Shown: in pieces, positions 7,358 to 16,133 of the stretch
Layout: each line of letters starts with the position of its first letter
Position numbering within the stretch: position 1 is the first letter of the stretch
Origin: Candidatus Rifleibacteriota bacterium
GTDB lineage: Bacteria > Riflebacteria > Ozemobacteria > Ozemobacterales > Ozemobacteraceae
DNA length: 26,251 bases
Assembly: GCA_029560455.1 (NCBI GenBank)
Contig: JAKQKW010000310.1
Location: 1 to 26,251, forward strand
Direction of reading: 5' to 3'
Program-made: the position numbers and the translations under genes
Notes under the pieces: generated by a model
The model's database searches: none
What the model saw: the letters and a program-made list of their open reading frames with translations, nothing else
What the model was told of the DNA's origin: nothing

Positions 7358-9439
7358 ATGAGTCTGCAAAATAATCCACTGATGGCACGCGAAGGCCTGC
7401 CGAGATTTGATCTGATCACACCCGAACATGTTGTTCCGGCCATGGAAGCAACCCTGGTAGAAGTCGAAAACAGACTGCAGCAGATTGAAGCTAATATCGT
7501 TCCGACCTGGGAAGGGCTGTGTCAGCCTCTTGAAGATCTTGATCTGCCATTCGAATACACCTGGGGGGTAATCAATCACCTGGTAAGCGTCAAAAATTCC
7601 GATGCTCTGCGCAAGGCGCATCAGGAAGTCCTGCCGAAGGTTATCGGCTTCAGCCTGAGGATGTCTCAGAGCAAACCGGTTTACGAGGGTCTGAAAAAGC
7701 TCAGAGCCAGCGCAGAATATGAAAAACTCAACGATGCCCGCAAACGCATCATCGAAAAGAAAATCAAGGCTGCCGAGCATGCCGGTGTGGGTCTTGAAGG
7801 TGCTGCCAAAGATCGTTTCAACGAAATCATCAACCGCAAGTCAAAGCTGGGCACAGATTTTTCAAACAATGTTCTCGACGCCACCAAAGCTTATGAACTG
7901 ATAATCACCAGTAAAGCCGATGTTGAAGGTTGGCCTAACAATCTCAAACAGCTTGCGGCACAGTCTTATGCAAAGGAAAAGGGCCAGCCAGGCCAGAAAG
8001 CCGACCCCGAAAACGGCCCATGGCGCATTACCCTCGATTACCCGAGTTCAGGGCCTTTTCTACAGCACAGTCGCAACCGCGAGCAACGTCAGCAGGTTTA
8101 TCATGCGATGATGACCCGGGCTTCGAATGGTAAGTTCGACAATTCGGAGATTATCAGTGAGCTTCTCAAACTACGCCGTGAAGAGGCACAGATTCTTGGT
8201 TTCAAGACCTTTGCCGAACTGAGTCTTGACACCAAAATGGCTCCGGGTGTGGCTGCGGTTGAAAAAATGTTTCAGGAGCTGGAAAAGCCGGCCAGGCCAT
8301 TTGCCGAAAAGGAACTCGCCGAATTGAAAAAGATGGCAGCCGACTCAGGGCAGAAAGAACCGCTGGCACACTGGGATGCAGCATTCTGGGCAGAAAGACT
8401 GCGTGAAAAGCTCTATGATTATACCGATGAGCAGCTTCGCCCGTATTTTCCGCTGCCTCGCGTTCTCGATGGTCTGTTCAGCCTCAGCGAAAGGCTTTTC
8501 GGCATCAAAATTGTCAAATCGGCGATGCAGGATGTTCCGAAGTGGCATGAAGACATCGAATTCTTCGAAATCAACAACGAAAAAGGGCAGACTATTGCCC
8601 ATTTTTACCTCGATCCGTATTCACGCCCGGCCGAAAAACGCGGTGGGGCCTGGATGAATGAATGCTTTGGCCGCCGCATTATCAGCGGGAAAGTGCGCCT
8701 GCCGGTCATTTATCTTGTCTGCAACGGCACGCCGCCGATCGATGGCCGGCCTTCACTGATGAGCTTCAACGAGGTCACCACCCTGTTTCATGAATTCGGT
8801 CATGGTTCACAGGGTATGCTGACAGTGATCGACGAGGCCGAAGCCGCTGGTATCAACGGCGTCGAGTGGGATGCGGTCGAACTCGCAAGTCAGTTCATGG
8901 AAAACTGGTGCTACAACCGCCCTACCCTTCTGGGCATGGCCAAGCATTATGAAAGTGGCGAAACTCTGCCGGATGATCTGTTCAATAAAATCACCGCGGC
9001 GAAGAATTTCCGCTCTGGTTCAGCAATGTTGCGCCAGCTTGAATTCGGCAAGACTGACATGTTTCTGCATCATTATTTCGATGTAAATGGCTCTGAATCT
9101 CCGTTTGTCGCTGCACGCCGCATAGCTGCCGAAACGGCCATCATGCCGCCATACGAGCATGAACGCTTTCTCTGCAGCTTTTCACATATCTTTTCAGGTG
9201 GCTATTCGGCCGGTTATTACAGTTACAAATGGGCAGAGGTGCTCAGCGCCGACGCGTTTGCCGCCTTTGAAGAAGCCGGTCTCGACAACGAAGAAGCGGT
9301 CAGAAAACTGGGAAGAAAGTATCGTGACACCGTGCTTTCGCTTGGTGGCAGCAAACACCCGATTGAAGTTTACCGGATGTTCCGTGGTCGTGATGCCTCA
9401 ACCGAAGCTCTGTTGAGACATTCTGGCCTGAAGGGCTGA
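7358..9439 (+). CDS. prlC: M3 family zinc oligopeptidase (oligopeptidase A type)
   Basis: 693 residues, close to the ~680 of oligopeptidase A, a cytosolic thimet-type metallopeptidase that degrades short peptides such as cleaved signal peptides. The zinc site is intact: HEFGH with His478, Glu479 and His482, and the third ligand Glu508 in WDAVELASQFMENW, a block typical of the OpdA/Dcp subfamily. The C-terminal substrate-binding block FSHIFSGGYSAGYYSYKWAE is also complete. The start is supported by AAAGGAA 6 bases upstream and a good promoter at 7292-7321. The rhomboid gene follows after 13 bases and probably shares the transcript. Dcp-type dipeptidyl carboxypeptidase is the nearest alternative; length and the VELxSQFMENW context favour oligopeptidase A. 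Confidence 0.95.
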   Translation: MSLQNNPLMAREGLPRFDLITPEHVVPAMEATLVEVENRLQQIEANIVPTWEGLCQPLEDLDLPFEYTWGVINHLVSVKNSDALRKAHQEVLPKVIGFSLRMSQSKPVYEGLKKLRASAEYEKLNDARKRIIEKKIKAAEHAGVGLEGAAKDRFNEIINRKSKLGTDFSNNVLDATKAYELIITSKADVEGWPNNLKQLAAQSYAKEKGQPGQKADPENGPWRITLDYPSSGPFLQHSRNREQRQQVYHAMMTRASNGKFDNSEIISELLKLRREEAQILGFKTFAELSLDTKMAPGVAAVEKMFQELEKPARPFAEKELAELKKMAADSGQKEPLAHWDAAFWAERLREKLYDYTDEQLRPYFPLPRVLDGLFSLSERLFGIKIVKSAMQDVPKWHEDIEFFEINNEKGQTIAHFYLDPYSRPAEKRGGAWMNECFGRRIISGKVRLPVIYLVCNGTPPIDGRPSLMSFNEVTTLFHEFGHGSQGMLTVIDEAEAAGINGVEWDAVELASQFMENWCYNRPTLLGMAKHYESGETLPDDLFNKITAAKNFRSGSAMLRQLEFGKTDMFLHHYFDVNGSESPFVAARRIAAETAIMPPYEHERFLCSFSHIFSGGYSAGYYSYKWAEVLSADAFAAFEEAGLDNEEAVRKLGRKYRDTVLSLGGSKHPIEVYRMFRGRDASTEALLRHSGLKG

Positions 9440-9452
9440 ATACCGACAGATC

Positions 9453-10256
9453 ATGTTCTTTCCGCTGCATGACCAGAATAATGAAGCAGTTAAAACAGTT
9501 CCGATAATCAGTTATCTGGTTATCGGGCTGTGCCTGCTCGTTCATCTCTACACGGTCATCCTCGGCTTCGGCGCTTCAGGTCGCAGCAATCTTGTGCATT
9601 TCATTTACCGGCACGGTCTGGTTCCGACGGCTTTTTTCGGTGACCAGACCAGTTACCCGATCCCGCTGCAGAATTTTGTTGCCGACGAAGAGCAGCGAAA
9701 AATAGCCGAACAGATCGGGCCTGGCGGCTTCGAACTGTTTCAGCCTGATCTGATGACGGTAAAATCATCGACCCTGTGGCTCTATCTGATGCCATTCACC
9801 TGCATTTTTCTGCATGCCGGCTGGATGCACCTGATAACGAACATGTGGTTTTTCTGGATTTTTTCTGACAACGTCGAAGAAAATATGGGGTCGCTGCAAT
9901 TCGGCATTTTTTATGTGGCGGTCGGCATTTTTTCGAGCCTGGCCCATGCGCTGCTGCAAAGCGATTCATCGGTTCCTCTTATTGGCGCAAGCGGCGCCGT
10001 CAGTGGCGTCATGGGAGCTTACCTGGTTCTGTTTCCGCGCAACCGCATAACCAGTTACTTTTGCCCGGTCTGGTTCTTTATCAGGCGCATCGACGTGCCT
10101 GCTCTGGTAGTGCTTGGCTTCTATTTTCTGCTGAACATGCTGCAGATGTCACAATCTGGCAAAATCGGCGCGAACATCGCCTTCGATGCTCACATTTTCG
10201 GGTTTCTCGCCGGTACCGGTCTCGCTGTTCTCTTCAAAAGATCCCGGCAGGGCTAG
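9453..10256 (+). CDS. Rhomboid family intramembrane serine protease
   Basis: 267 residues, several membrane segments. Catalytic pair visible: Ser180 in GASG (segment PLIGASGAVSGVMGAY) and His247 in FDAHIFGFLAG. The HxxxN element is His126-Asn130 in GWMHLITNMWFFWIF, where Asn helps form the oxyanion hole. The start FFPLHDQN is the usual cytosolic opening of bacterial rhomboids (FPLRDxN). A loop of about 60 polar residues (about 41-105) sits between helix 1 and helix 2, longer than in GlpG. No strong ribosome site precedes the ATG; translation is probably linked to the oligopeptidase gene ending 13 bases upstream. Its stop abuts the stop of the minus-strand HEAT gene with no base between. Substrate unknown. 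Confidence 0.92.
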   Translation: MFFPLHDQNNEAVKTVPIISYLVIGLCLLVHLYTVILGFGASGRSNLVHFIYRHGLVPTAFFGDQTSYPIPLQNFVADEEQRKIAEQIGPGGFELFQPDLMTVKSSTLWLYLMPFTCIFLHAGWMHLITNMWFFWIFSDNVEENMGSLQFGIFYVAVGIFSSLAHALLQSDSSVPLIGASGAVSGVMGAYLVLFPRNRITSYFCPVWFFIRRIDVPALVVLGFYFLLNMLQMSQSGKIGANIAFDAHIFGFLAGTGLAVLFKRSRQG

Positions 10257-13091
10257 TTATGCCTGATCGGCTTTCTGGCTCATCAGGTAATAGATAACCA
10301 GATTTGAATAGATGATCGGGGCGAGGCAGATTTCAGACACCATCGAAAGCGCCTGAATTAGAATAAAGCTGATCAGAGCCGGCAGAACCGGCATGAAGAA
10401 AGTCATTATTTCGGTCGACGTGCCGGTGATGATGGTCATGATAAAAGTGGCAAAAATGAACAGTGACCCGAGTTTGAGACGGTCACGATTGTAATAGCGA
10501 TCGGCGACATCGAAGGCATCGAGTTTTGGAGAAATTACAGAAGCCGGCTCAACCAGAAGGTAGCGAAAATAAGCGCCGCCCATAACTAAAATGCCAACGA
10601 CCAATGCACACATGACGCCGACAGACCAGATGATACCCTGGCGCCCAAACATGGTGGCAGCACCGATAATCGAGGCGGTGCAGAAACCGGCAATTATCAG
10701 CCAAAGACCCAGCATCAGGTGTTTTTTCAAAGAAATGGCAAACACACTGTTGAAAAGACCGGCAGATTTTTCGCGTATCTTTTCGTTGTCGCATTCACGA
10801 CCATGAATGTAGTCGTCAACCATCAAAGTAATGAGGATTTTCCACTCTACCATCATCTGAAGAGACTTATAGCCGTAATACGGAACAAAAAAAATCATAA
10901 AAAAGCCGGCCACGGGCGGGCTGGCGGCCATAAAGGCCAGGCAGATACCGCCAAGAACCGCGAAACCAGCCAGCCATTTGCCAAACTGCAGGAGTGTTTT
11001 CACTGAAAAAGTGTAAACATGCTTCTGATACAGGCGCATGGTGACGTCGAAAATTTCGCTGACAGCAGCATCTTTTGCCGGAAGCATGGAAAAAAGCTTC
11101 TGCGGAACCAGCGAGCAAAGACTGCCTTCAACACGGCCGAGTTCGGTTCTCAGTAATGAGAAAGTTCGAGAATCAAGCGAAGCCCGGCCATTAAAGAAAT
11201 CGAAAGCATAGGCAGCCAGAACTGCCTCTTTTCTTGCCACAAGGCTCTCGCGCTCAATTTTAAGCAGCTGTTCTTCAGAAACCATTTTTGCACTTTCGGG
11301 CAGCGACAAAGAAGCATGATCGCCGGCAGCAGTCTTCTGCAATAGTTCATCTACAGTATTCAGTTCACTTTCGATCTGAGAAAGCGATGCAAGGGTTCTT
11401 GCATCGACGATTTTCAATTCGAGACAACGGCTGGCAAGAGTTAACAGGGCCGCCTTTTCGTTCTGAGGTGTGCGTTCAATCTGAATTTTTTCAGTGATTT
11501 CGGCAATGGCCCCCGAACTGGAACGGATCATGTTGATAAGCCCGGCAAAAGCGACATCAAGGCTGTTATCAAAAAATGAATCGCGATTTTTTTCGAGTTG
11601 AATCTGCTTCTCGACATCACGAAGAAAGACAGAAGCCCCGCTTACCCTTGCGGCAGCGTAGGTCTGCAGAACAGTGAAGGCTTTATCGCGCAACCGCGGG
11701 TTCGGATCGCGCAGAAGCTTTTCGAGCAAGGGTATCACCATTGCTTCTCTGATCTGCGAAATAACATAAATTACGCTGTGTTTGAAAGATTCGCGACCGC
11801 GACCAAGCATGCGCTTCAGTTCTGCAACAATATCGGCTTTTCCCGCCTTTTCAAGTGCCAGCAGAGCATTGCCGACAACCCGGCTGTTCTGGTCTTCAAG
11901 AAGGGGTGGCAACAATTCTGCAGCTTTCGCCAGGTCGGTCACGGCAATTGCTTCAACCGCATTCGCTCTTACCCGATCATCCTGATGCATCAGCAGCAGG
12001 CGCGAACGACTGAAACATTCTACAATTTTAAGGTCACGCACCAGATTAAGCATCAGACCCAGCAGAAAAAAATCTTCTTCGGCCTCAAATGCTTTAATGA
12101 AGGAATTTTTAAAAACCGGCAGGTTACCGGCATTTATAAGGGTCAGAGCGAGATAACGGGTTGCTGCTTCGGGACTCAGAAGATAGCTGGGGAGATCACT
12201 ATCAGTCGCCGGCTCAACAAGAATATCACCAGCGGTCTTTTCTGGTTCTGGCGAAACTTCTGTTAGCTTCGCCAGGATTACTGCCGCAGCCGGATTTCCC
12301 GCTTCTTTTTCGACACGGATGGCATGCAGTGCCCTTGCCCTTATATTCTTTTCGGGGTCAGACTGGGCAATACCTGCCAGCACCACGAGTGATTGCGGGG
12401 ATTTTATACGCGAAAAAGCGAAAACTGCCGATGCCCTTGCCCATGGTCGATCGTCGACTGCCATCTTTTTCAGCAGATTGAACAGTGACTGGCCGCCGAT
12501 TTCCTGCAGTGCTTTGAGCACATTGGCTTTTACACGATTATCCTGGTCGCCCATCACAGCAATTATCTGCCTGAGAGCCTCTTCGCTGCCAATCATCGCA
12601 AGTGCTTCAACTGTATTGGCACGCACGCGTGCATCTTCACTCTTCAGGTATTTTGCCAGAGCCGGGGCATCGCCTTCATTACGAAAATGCCCGACTCCGA
12701 TTATCAGACTGGCCTGCAGCTGAACCATTGGCTCGCGCGACAGGGCGTCGAGCAGAAGAAATCTACCGGTGGGAGTTTTTTCGGTGAGAACTTTTTTTAG
12801 CCCGGCAAATCTGGCGTGCGGGTCTTCGGAGTGAAAAAGCTTTTCGATGTCAACGGCAGCGAACCGGTCAGGTGACGACGCCGGTTCCGATTGTTCCTGC
12901 TGCTTAAGATGCTCGAGCGCTTTGCGTGCCAGATACCTGGTTTCAGGGTCGGGGTCATTGCCCGCCATTTCCGTGATGCGTGGAACAAGCGCAACAATAT
13001 TCGAGCGGGCGGCAAGCACGAGGCCCTGTTTGCGCTCTCCTGCCTCAGAAGACCCGAGAAGAGCTGCAATATTGTGCTGTTCAAGAGTCAA
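10257..13091 (-). CDS. HEAT-repeat protein with multi-pass membrane C-terminus, last gene of pseudopilin operon
   Basis: 944 residues. Residues ~1-480 are helical HEAT-like repeats (for example 88-118, 152-184, 185-214, 216-246, 370-400, 402-430, 449-480), each with patterns like DxRVRANAVEAI. Residues ~490-690 look helical with some coiled-coil character. The C-terminal part has about six or seven membrane segments (around 704-724, 727-746, 790-814, 820-842, 873-893, 896-918, 921-937). There is no signal peptide, so the HEAT part should be cytosolic. I use the TTG at 13089-13091; CAGGAAAGG lies upstream but about 12 bases away, so a near-cognate start slightly upstream is possible. It begins 9 bases after the third pilin-like gene and is likely part of the same transcript. 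It may scaffold or regulate the secretion ATPase/GspF complex; that is inference from position. Confidence 0.85.
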   Translation of the reverse strand: MTLEQHNIAALLGSSEAGERKQGLVLAARSNIVALVPRITEMAGNDPDPETRYLARKALEHLKQQEQSEPASSPDRFAAVDIEKLFHSEDPHARFAGLKKVLTEKTPTGRFLLLDALSREPMVQLQASLIIGVGHFRNEGDAPALAKYLKSEDARVRANTVEALAMIGSEEALRQIIAVMGDQDNRVKANVLKALQEIGGQSLFNLLKKMAVDDRPWARASAVFAFSRIKSPQSLVVLAGIAQSDPEKNIRARALHAIRVEKEAGNPAAAVILAKLTEVSPEPEKTAGDILVEPATDSDLPSYLLSPEAATRYLALTLINAGNLPVFKNSFIKAFEAEEDFFLLGLMLNLVRDLKIVECFSRSRLLLMHQDDRVRANAVEAIAVTDLAKAAELLPPLLEDQNSRVVGNALLALEKAGKADIVAELKRMLGRGRESFKHSVIYVISQIREAMVIPLLEKLLRDPNPRLRDKAFTVLQTYAAARVSGASVFLRDVEKQIQLEKNRDSFFDNSLDVAFAGLINMIRSSSGAIAEITEKIQIERTPQNEKAALLTLASRCLELKIVDARTLASLSQIESELNTVDELLQKTAAGDHASLSLPESAKMVSEEQLLKIERESLVARKEAVLAAYAFDFFNGRASLDSRTFSLLRTELGRVEGSLCSLVPQKLFSMLPAKDAAVSEIFDVTMRLYQKHVYTFSVKTLLQFGKWLAGFAVLGGICLAFMAASPPVAGFFMIFFVPYYGYKSLQMMVEWKILITLMVDDYIHGRECDNEKIREKSAGLFNSVFAISLKKHLMLGLWLIIAGFCTASIIGAATMFGRQGIIWSVGVMCALVVGILVMGGAYFRYLLVEPASVISPKLDAFDVADRYYNRDRLKLGSLFIFATFIMTIITGTSTEIMTFFMPVLPALISFILIQALSMVSEICLAPIIYSNLVIYYLMSQKADQA

Positions 13092-13100
13092 AACAACAAT

Positions 13101-13325
13101 CTACCTTTCCTGCAGCTGCTCGTTCAAATGGCGCAATTCCTCTTCGGAGAGAGTCGTCGGAACTTCTGCCACCACCGGCGACAGGCTGGTATATTTTTTA
13201 AGATAAAAGCTCTGCTGGCGACCGATACTGATAATTTCGCTTGTCTGGGCAAAAAACGCGCCAAAAAGAACAATCATGATTACGAGAAAAAACAGGAAGA
13301 TGGTAAAACCACGACGGTTGTTCAT
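13101..13325 (-). CDS. Short pilin-like protein without Glu5
   Basis: 74 residues. MNNRRG followed by FTIFLFFLVIMIVLFGAFF fits a class III (prepilin peptidase) signal: basic leader ending in Gly, then Phe and a hydrophobic helix. However, position +5 of the mature form is Leu instead of the Glu found in most pilins. The remainder is only about 45 residues, ending in a charged helix (SEEELRHLNEQLQER), with no globular pilin body. Its ATG follows the stop of the previous pilin gene directly (TAAATG). It may be a minor pseudopilin or a small assembly membrane protein; processing is uncertain. Confidence 0.72.
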   Translation of the reverse strand: MNNRRGFTIFLFFLVIMIVLFGAFFAQTSEIISIGRQQSFYLKKYTSLSPVVAEVPTTLSEEELRHLNEQLQER

Positions 13326-13745
13326 TTATAGTTCTCCTGTGCGCCAGATGGCTCTGATGCGGTCAGGACCATTCTTGATCTGCGAAGAAAATGTTCGATC
13401 ATCAATTTTTTCGAAACCCCAGCAGCGGGCACCGCCTTCAAGCCTGACAACCGCGTGACCAATTTTTACAGCCCGGCCGCCGTTAAGTATTTCAATGGCC
13501 CGGTCATCGGAGAATCTGACACCCTTTTCATCTGCAGAAACAACTTTAACCGGCTGCTTCAATTCGGTCTTGAAAAGACCAAAGAGCCTTGTCAGACCGG
13601 CGGCATCACGCAAAATGGCGTTTTGTTGCCGATCTTGAACAATCATAGTCAGAAGGCTCGGGTAGATGCTGGTTACAACAATACCCATAATAGCAATAAC
13701 AATCATCAGTTCAATCAGGGTGAAGCCTTGCTCTGTTCTCTTCAT
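13326..13745 (-). CDS. Pseudopilin (GspH-like), type II secretion / type IV pilus
   Basis: 139 residues. Canonical class III signal: MKRTEQG then FTLIELMIVIAIMGIVVTS with Phe+1 and Glu+5, so it should be cleaved and methylated by a prepilin peptidase (not in this window). The body is short and beta-rich (GVRFSDDRAIEILNGGRAV, AVVRLEGG), as in minor pseudopilins of the GspH/FimT type. The start ATG overlaps the stop of the upstream pilin gene by 4 bases (ATGA), showing translational coupling. It sits within the E-F-F-pilin operon. Confidence 0.87.
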   Translation of the reverse strand: MKRTEQGFTLIELMIVIAIMGIVVTSIYPSLLTMIVQDRQQNAILRDAAGLTRLFGLFKTELKQPVKVVSADEKGVRFSDDRAIEILNGGRAVKIGHAVVRLEGGARCWGFEKIDDRTFSSQIKNGPDRIRAIWRTGEL

Positions 13746-14110
13746 GGCATGCGCACCTCGAACTTATACATGGTAGCATACCGGCCCCCGGTAGTATTAT
13801 GTAGAGAAACCTTGACCAGGCGATTATCAGGTTCAGGTGCCAGGTCGATTATCCATGAATAGCTTTCAGTAAGTCCCGAAAAACTTTCAGAAGTAATATC
13901 AGAGGCGGTCGCGCCCCGACTGAATTCGTATCTGATCTGGTTTTTAATGCTTTCAACGAGATAGAGAGCCGTAGTATTGTGCTGCAGGCGTCTGATAACA
14001 TTGCGCTGCACCTGGGCCAGCTCAAAAAGCCCAAGCAGCAGCATTGACACAAGCATAACAGTCAGACTGGTTTCGATCAGGGTCATTCCCTTCTTTGTTT
14101 TCATGTTCAT
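13742..14110 (-). CDS. Pseudopilin with prepilin-type cleavage site
   Basis: 122 residues from the chosen start. Leader MNMKTKKG then MTLIETSLTVMLVSMLLLGLFELAQ: Met at +1 (less usual than Phe) and Glu at +5. I chose the ATG at 14108-14110 over the upstream GTG at 14117-14119 because it gives the ATGA overlap with the GspF2 stop that is used throughout this operon; a further ATG at 14102-14104 is possible. The C-terminal part (SYSWIIDLAPEPDNRLVKVSLHN) resembles GspI/PilV-like minor pseudopilins, but the subtype is not certain. Confidence 0.85.
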   Translation of the reverse strand: MNMKTKKGMTLIETSLTVMLVSMLLLGLFELAQVQRNVIRRLQHNTTALYLVESIKNQIRYEFSRGATASDITSESFSGLTESYSWIIDLAPEPDNRLVKVSLHNTTGGRYATMYKFEVRMP

Positions 14111-15123
14111 ATACTCCACAGAGCCCAGTAATAAGAGCCAAAGACGCCAGAGGCAACCAGCCCGACGAAAAGACCGGTGATTAGCAGCGCAATCAGAAGC
14201 ATTTCATTCGAAATACTTTTCAGCAGGCTGTATGAATGGCGATAATTACTTTCTGAGGCGTATTTCAGACGTTCTGCCAAAGAACCGGCATCGGATTTAT
14301 CAGAGCCAACATGTTTGAGTGCCGGACTCAGGGCAAAGGCACTGGCCGGGCCTTCGCCATGTTTCAAAGCCTCTGCCACGTTCAGCAGAGCATCAGAATC
14401 TCTGCCATGGGTCAAACCGGCCGCATTTTCGATTGCAACAGCCAGCGGAAAACCCGCTTCCAGATAAAGACTTATGACGCCCTGAAGCCGCCCGGTTTCC
14501 TGAAGCTGCAGAGCTTCACCAAATCTTGCAAATCTGGCAGCTAGTGACCGGCTGTCGATTTTTGCCGAAAAAAAAGTTCTCAGCATGAAAATGGCCGAAA
14601 TAATCATCAATAGTGGTATTGGCAGAGAAATTGGCCACAGATCAAAGCTGGCAAAGTAAAGCAGGCGTACCGTCATTGGCAATGGCGATGATAATGCTGC
14701 GGCCTGCTCATAAACATGTGGAAAAAGACTGAAATTCAGATGCATCAACTGTGCCAGCAGCAGTGTGACAACAACTGCCGGGTAAAAGAGTGCGGTCTTG
14801 AGGCTTTCTCGAACTCTTTCGAGGTTAACAAGAAAACCGGTATAGAGTTCGAGAATTTTAAGCAGGCGGTTGTTGCCGAGTAACGGCATCAACCTGGCAA
14901 GAACCGGGTCAAAATCAGTGAGTTCGCGGCAGGCATCTTCGACCGGGTGCCCCTCTGACATTTTGTCTGCCAGATGAACCGCCCATTGGGAAGCCTTTGA
15001 GCTGCCAGAGCGCGTTCCGATCGCTGCAAGAGTTTCGGGAATGGGACGCCCGCTCTTCAGGGCCACCGCAAGCAGCTGACAGAAAGTGATAATTTCGTGG
15101 CTGTTCTGCTGTTGCTCATTCAT
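14107..15123 (-). CDS. GspF/PilC-like inner-membrane platform protein (second copy)
   Basis: 338 residues. Weakly conserved GspF architecture: two helical cytosolic GspF domains (about 10-125 and 195-300) and three membrane segments, around 120-140, 165-190 and a C-terminal LLIALLITGLFVGLVASGVF. Elements such as ICQLLAVALKSGRPIPETLA and ISLYLEAGFPLAVAIENAA are the typical start of each GspF repeat (aLxaGxpl). At 338 residues it is shorter than usual GspF (~400). The start overlaps the previous gspF-like stop by 4 bases (ATGA). The adjacent different GspF-like gene suggests the two form a heteromeric platform. Subfamily is uncertain; the general assignment is good. Confidence 0.85.
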   Translation of the reverse strand: MNEQQQNSHEIITFCQLLAVALKSGRPIPETLAAIGTRSGSSKASQWAVHLADKMSEGHPVEDACRELTDFDPVLARLMPLLGNNRLLKILELYTGFLVNLERVRESLKTALFYPAVVVTLLLAQLMHLNFSLFPHVYEQAAALSSPLPMTVRLLYFASFDLWPISLPIPLLMIISAIFMLRTFFSAKIDSRSLAARFARFGEALQLQETGRLQGVISLYLEAGFPLAVAIENAAGLTHGRDSDALLNVAEALKHGEGPASAFALSPALKHVGSDKSDAGSLAERLKYASESNYRHSYSLLKSISNEMLLIALLITGLFVGLVASGVFGSYYWALWSI

Positions 15124-16133
15124 GCGATGGCCCCCAGCATGATATTAATCATTGTCTGAAACACCGCAAAAACCACGCCGCCAAACAGAACGCCCTGAAG
15201 CAGTACGCTGGCAATTTCCAGCAGACGGCCAGCGCGTTCGAGACCGCAGTAAACCCTGGTTTCGAGCATGGTCGCCCCCTGTTCGAGAATCAGATTGCTG
15301 CCCGCATCGATGGCTGAGAGCTGCAAAAACCAGCTGGTAAGGCCATCAAGACCTGACTTTTCCGCGGCAGGCACAATGCTCTCACCGTTGTTTACAGCTC
15401 TTGCAAATGCTTTAAGAGGCTTTGCCAGCCTGGGAAAATTGTGCGGTGCAGCCATCACTTCGAGAACCCTGAAACGTTGATCGGATGGTATCTGGCTCAG
15501 CATACGGAAAAGATTAAGTTGATCGTAAGAATCATAGGCGCCAAAGAGAAATTTTCCGAGGTAAAAAACCATAGCCAGAATGGCAGCAATACCGACCGGG
15601 GCTAAAAAAGCCATTAAGAAGCCCTCTGAGCTGCAGAAGGCTTCAATTATCCATCCGCTGATGCCATCAAGAGGCAGGCCGGTACCGAGCATGATCTCTC
15701 TGAACTGTGGCAATACAAAGGTTACAAGAGAAAGCATGCTGAGAAAACCAATTGCAATGGACTGCGCCGGATAATAAAGGTGCATGGAAAAAGAAAAGGC
15801 CGACGGGTAACGCGGCTGCCAGCTGCTTAAAAGATGCCCTTTCAGCCGGTCTTCAAGCGGCGATGCCAGGATGAACCTTGCATGCGGCGGAAAACCACGA
15901 GTCTCTGAACCGGCAAAAACCTGGGCACAGGGATTTCCGGCGGCAAGTAATTCGGCGGCTCTCGCAGCTGAATTTTTTATGCTCCGGTTTTGCGCATTAA
16001 CGGCCACCTGCCTCAGAGCCTGTGGAAGTGGTGTGCCGTCTCTAAGAAGAATACCAAGATTAAAAACCGGCAGGTCCCGTGAATCAAGAGCCCGAACCAG
16101 AGCATCAAGATTGAATTTATCTCCTGCGAGCAT
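15120..16133 (-). CDS. GspF/PilC-like inner-membrane platform protein (first copy)
   Basis: 337 residues. The N-terminal GspF repeat contains LGILLRDGTPLPQALRQVA and the second contains FARAVNNGESIVPAAEKSG followed by FLQLSAIDAGSNLILEQGATMLE. Membrane segments appear near 122-142, 170-195 and the C-terminal VLLQGVLFGGVVFAVFQTMI, the place where GspF ends in a helix. The protein is diverged from and clearly not identical to its neighbour at 14107-15123. Its ATG overlaps the ATPase stop by one base (TGATG). It is expected to recruit the ATPase and bind pseudopilins in the inner membrane. Confidence 0.85.
   Translation of the reverse strand: MLAGDKFNLDALVRALDSRDLPVFNLGILLRDGTPLPQALRQVAVNAQNRSIKNSAARAAELLAAGNPCAQVFAGSETRGFPPHARFILASPLEDRLKGHLLSSWQPRYPSAFSFSMHLYYPAQSIAIGFLSMLSLVTFVLPQFREIMLGTGLPLDGISGWIIEAFCSSEGFLMAFLAPVGIAAILAMVFYLGKFLFGAYDSYDQLNLFRMLSQIPSDQRFRVLEVMAAPHNFPRLAKPLKAFARAVNNGESIVPAAEKSGLDGLTSWFLQLSAIDAGSNLILEQGATMLETRVYCGLERAGRLLEIASVLLQGVLFGGVVFAVFQTMINIMLGAIA

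Noticed and set aside
11598..12266. A 222-codon plus-strand frame opposite the HEAT gene
   Set aside because: Antisense of HEAT repeats that are clearly coding on the other strand; composition is not protein-like.
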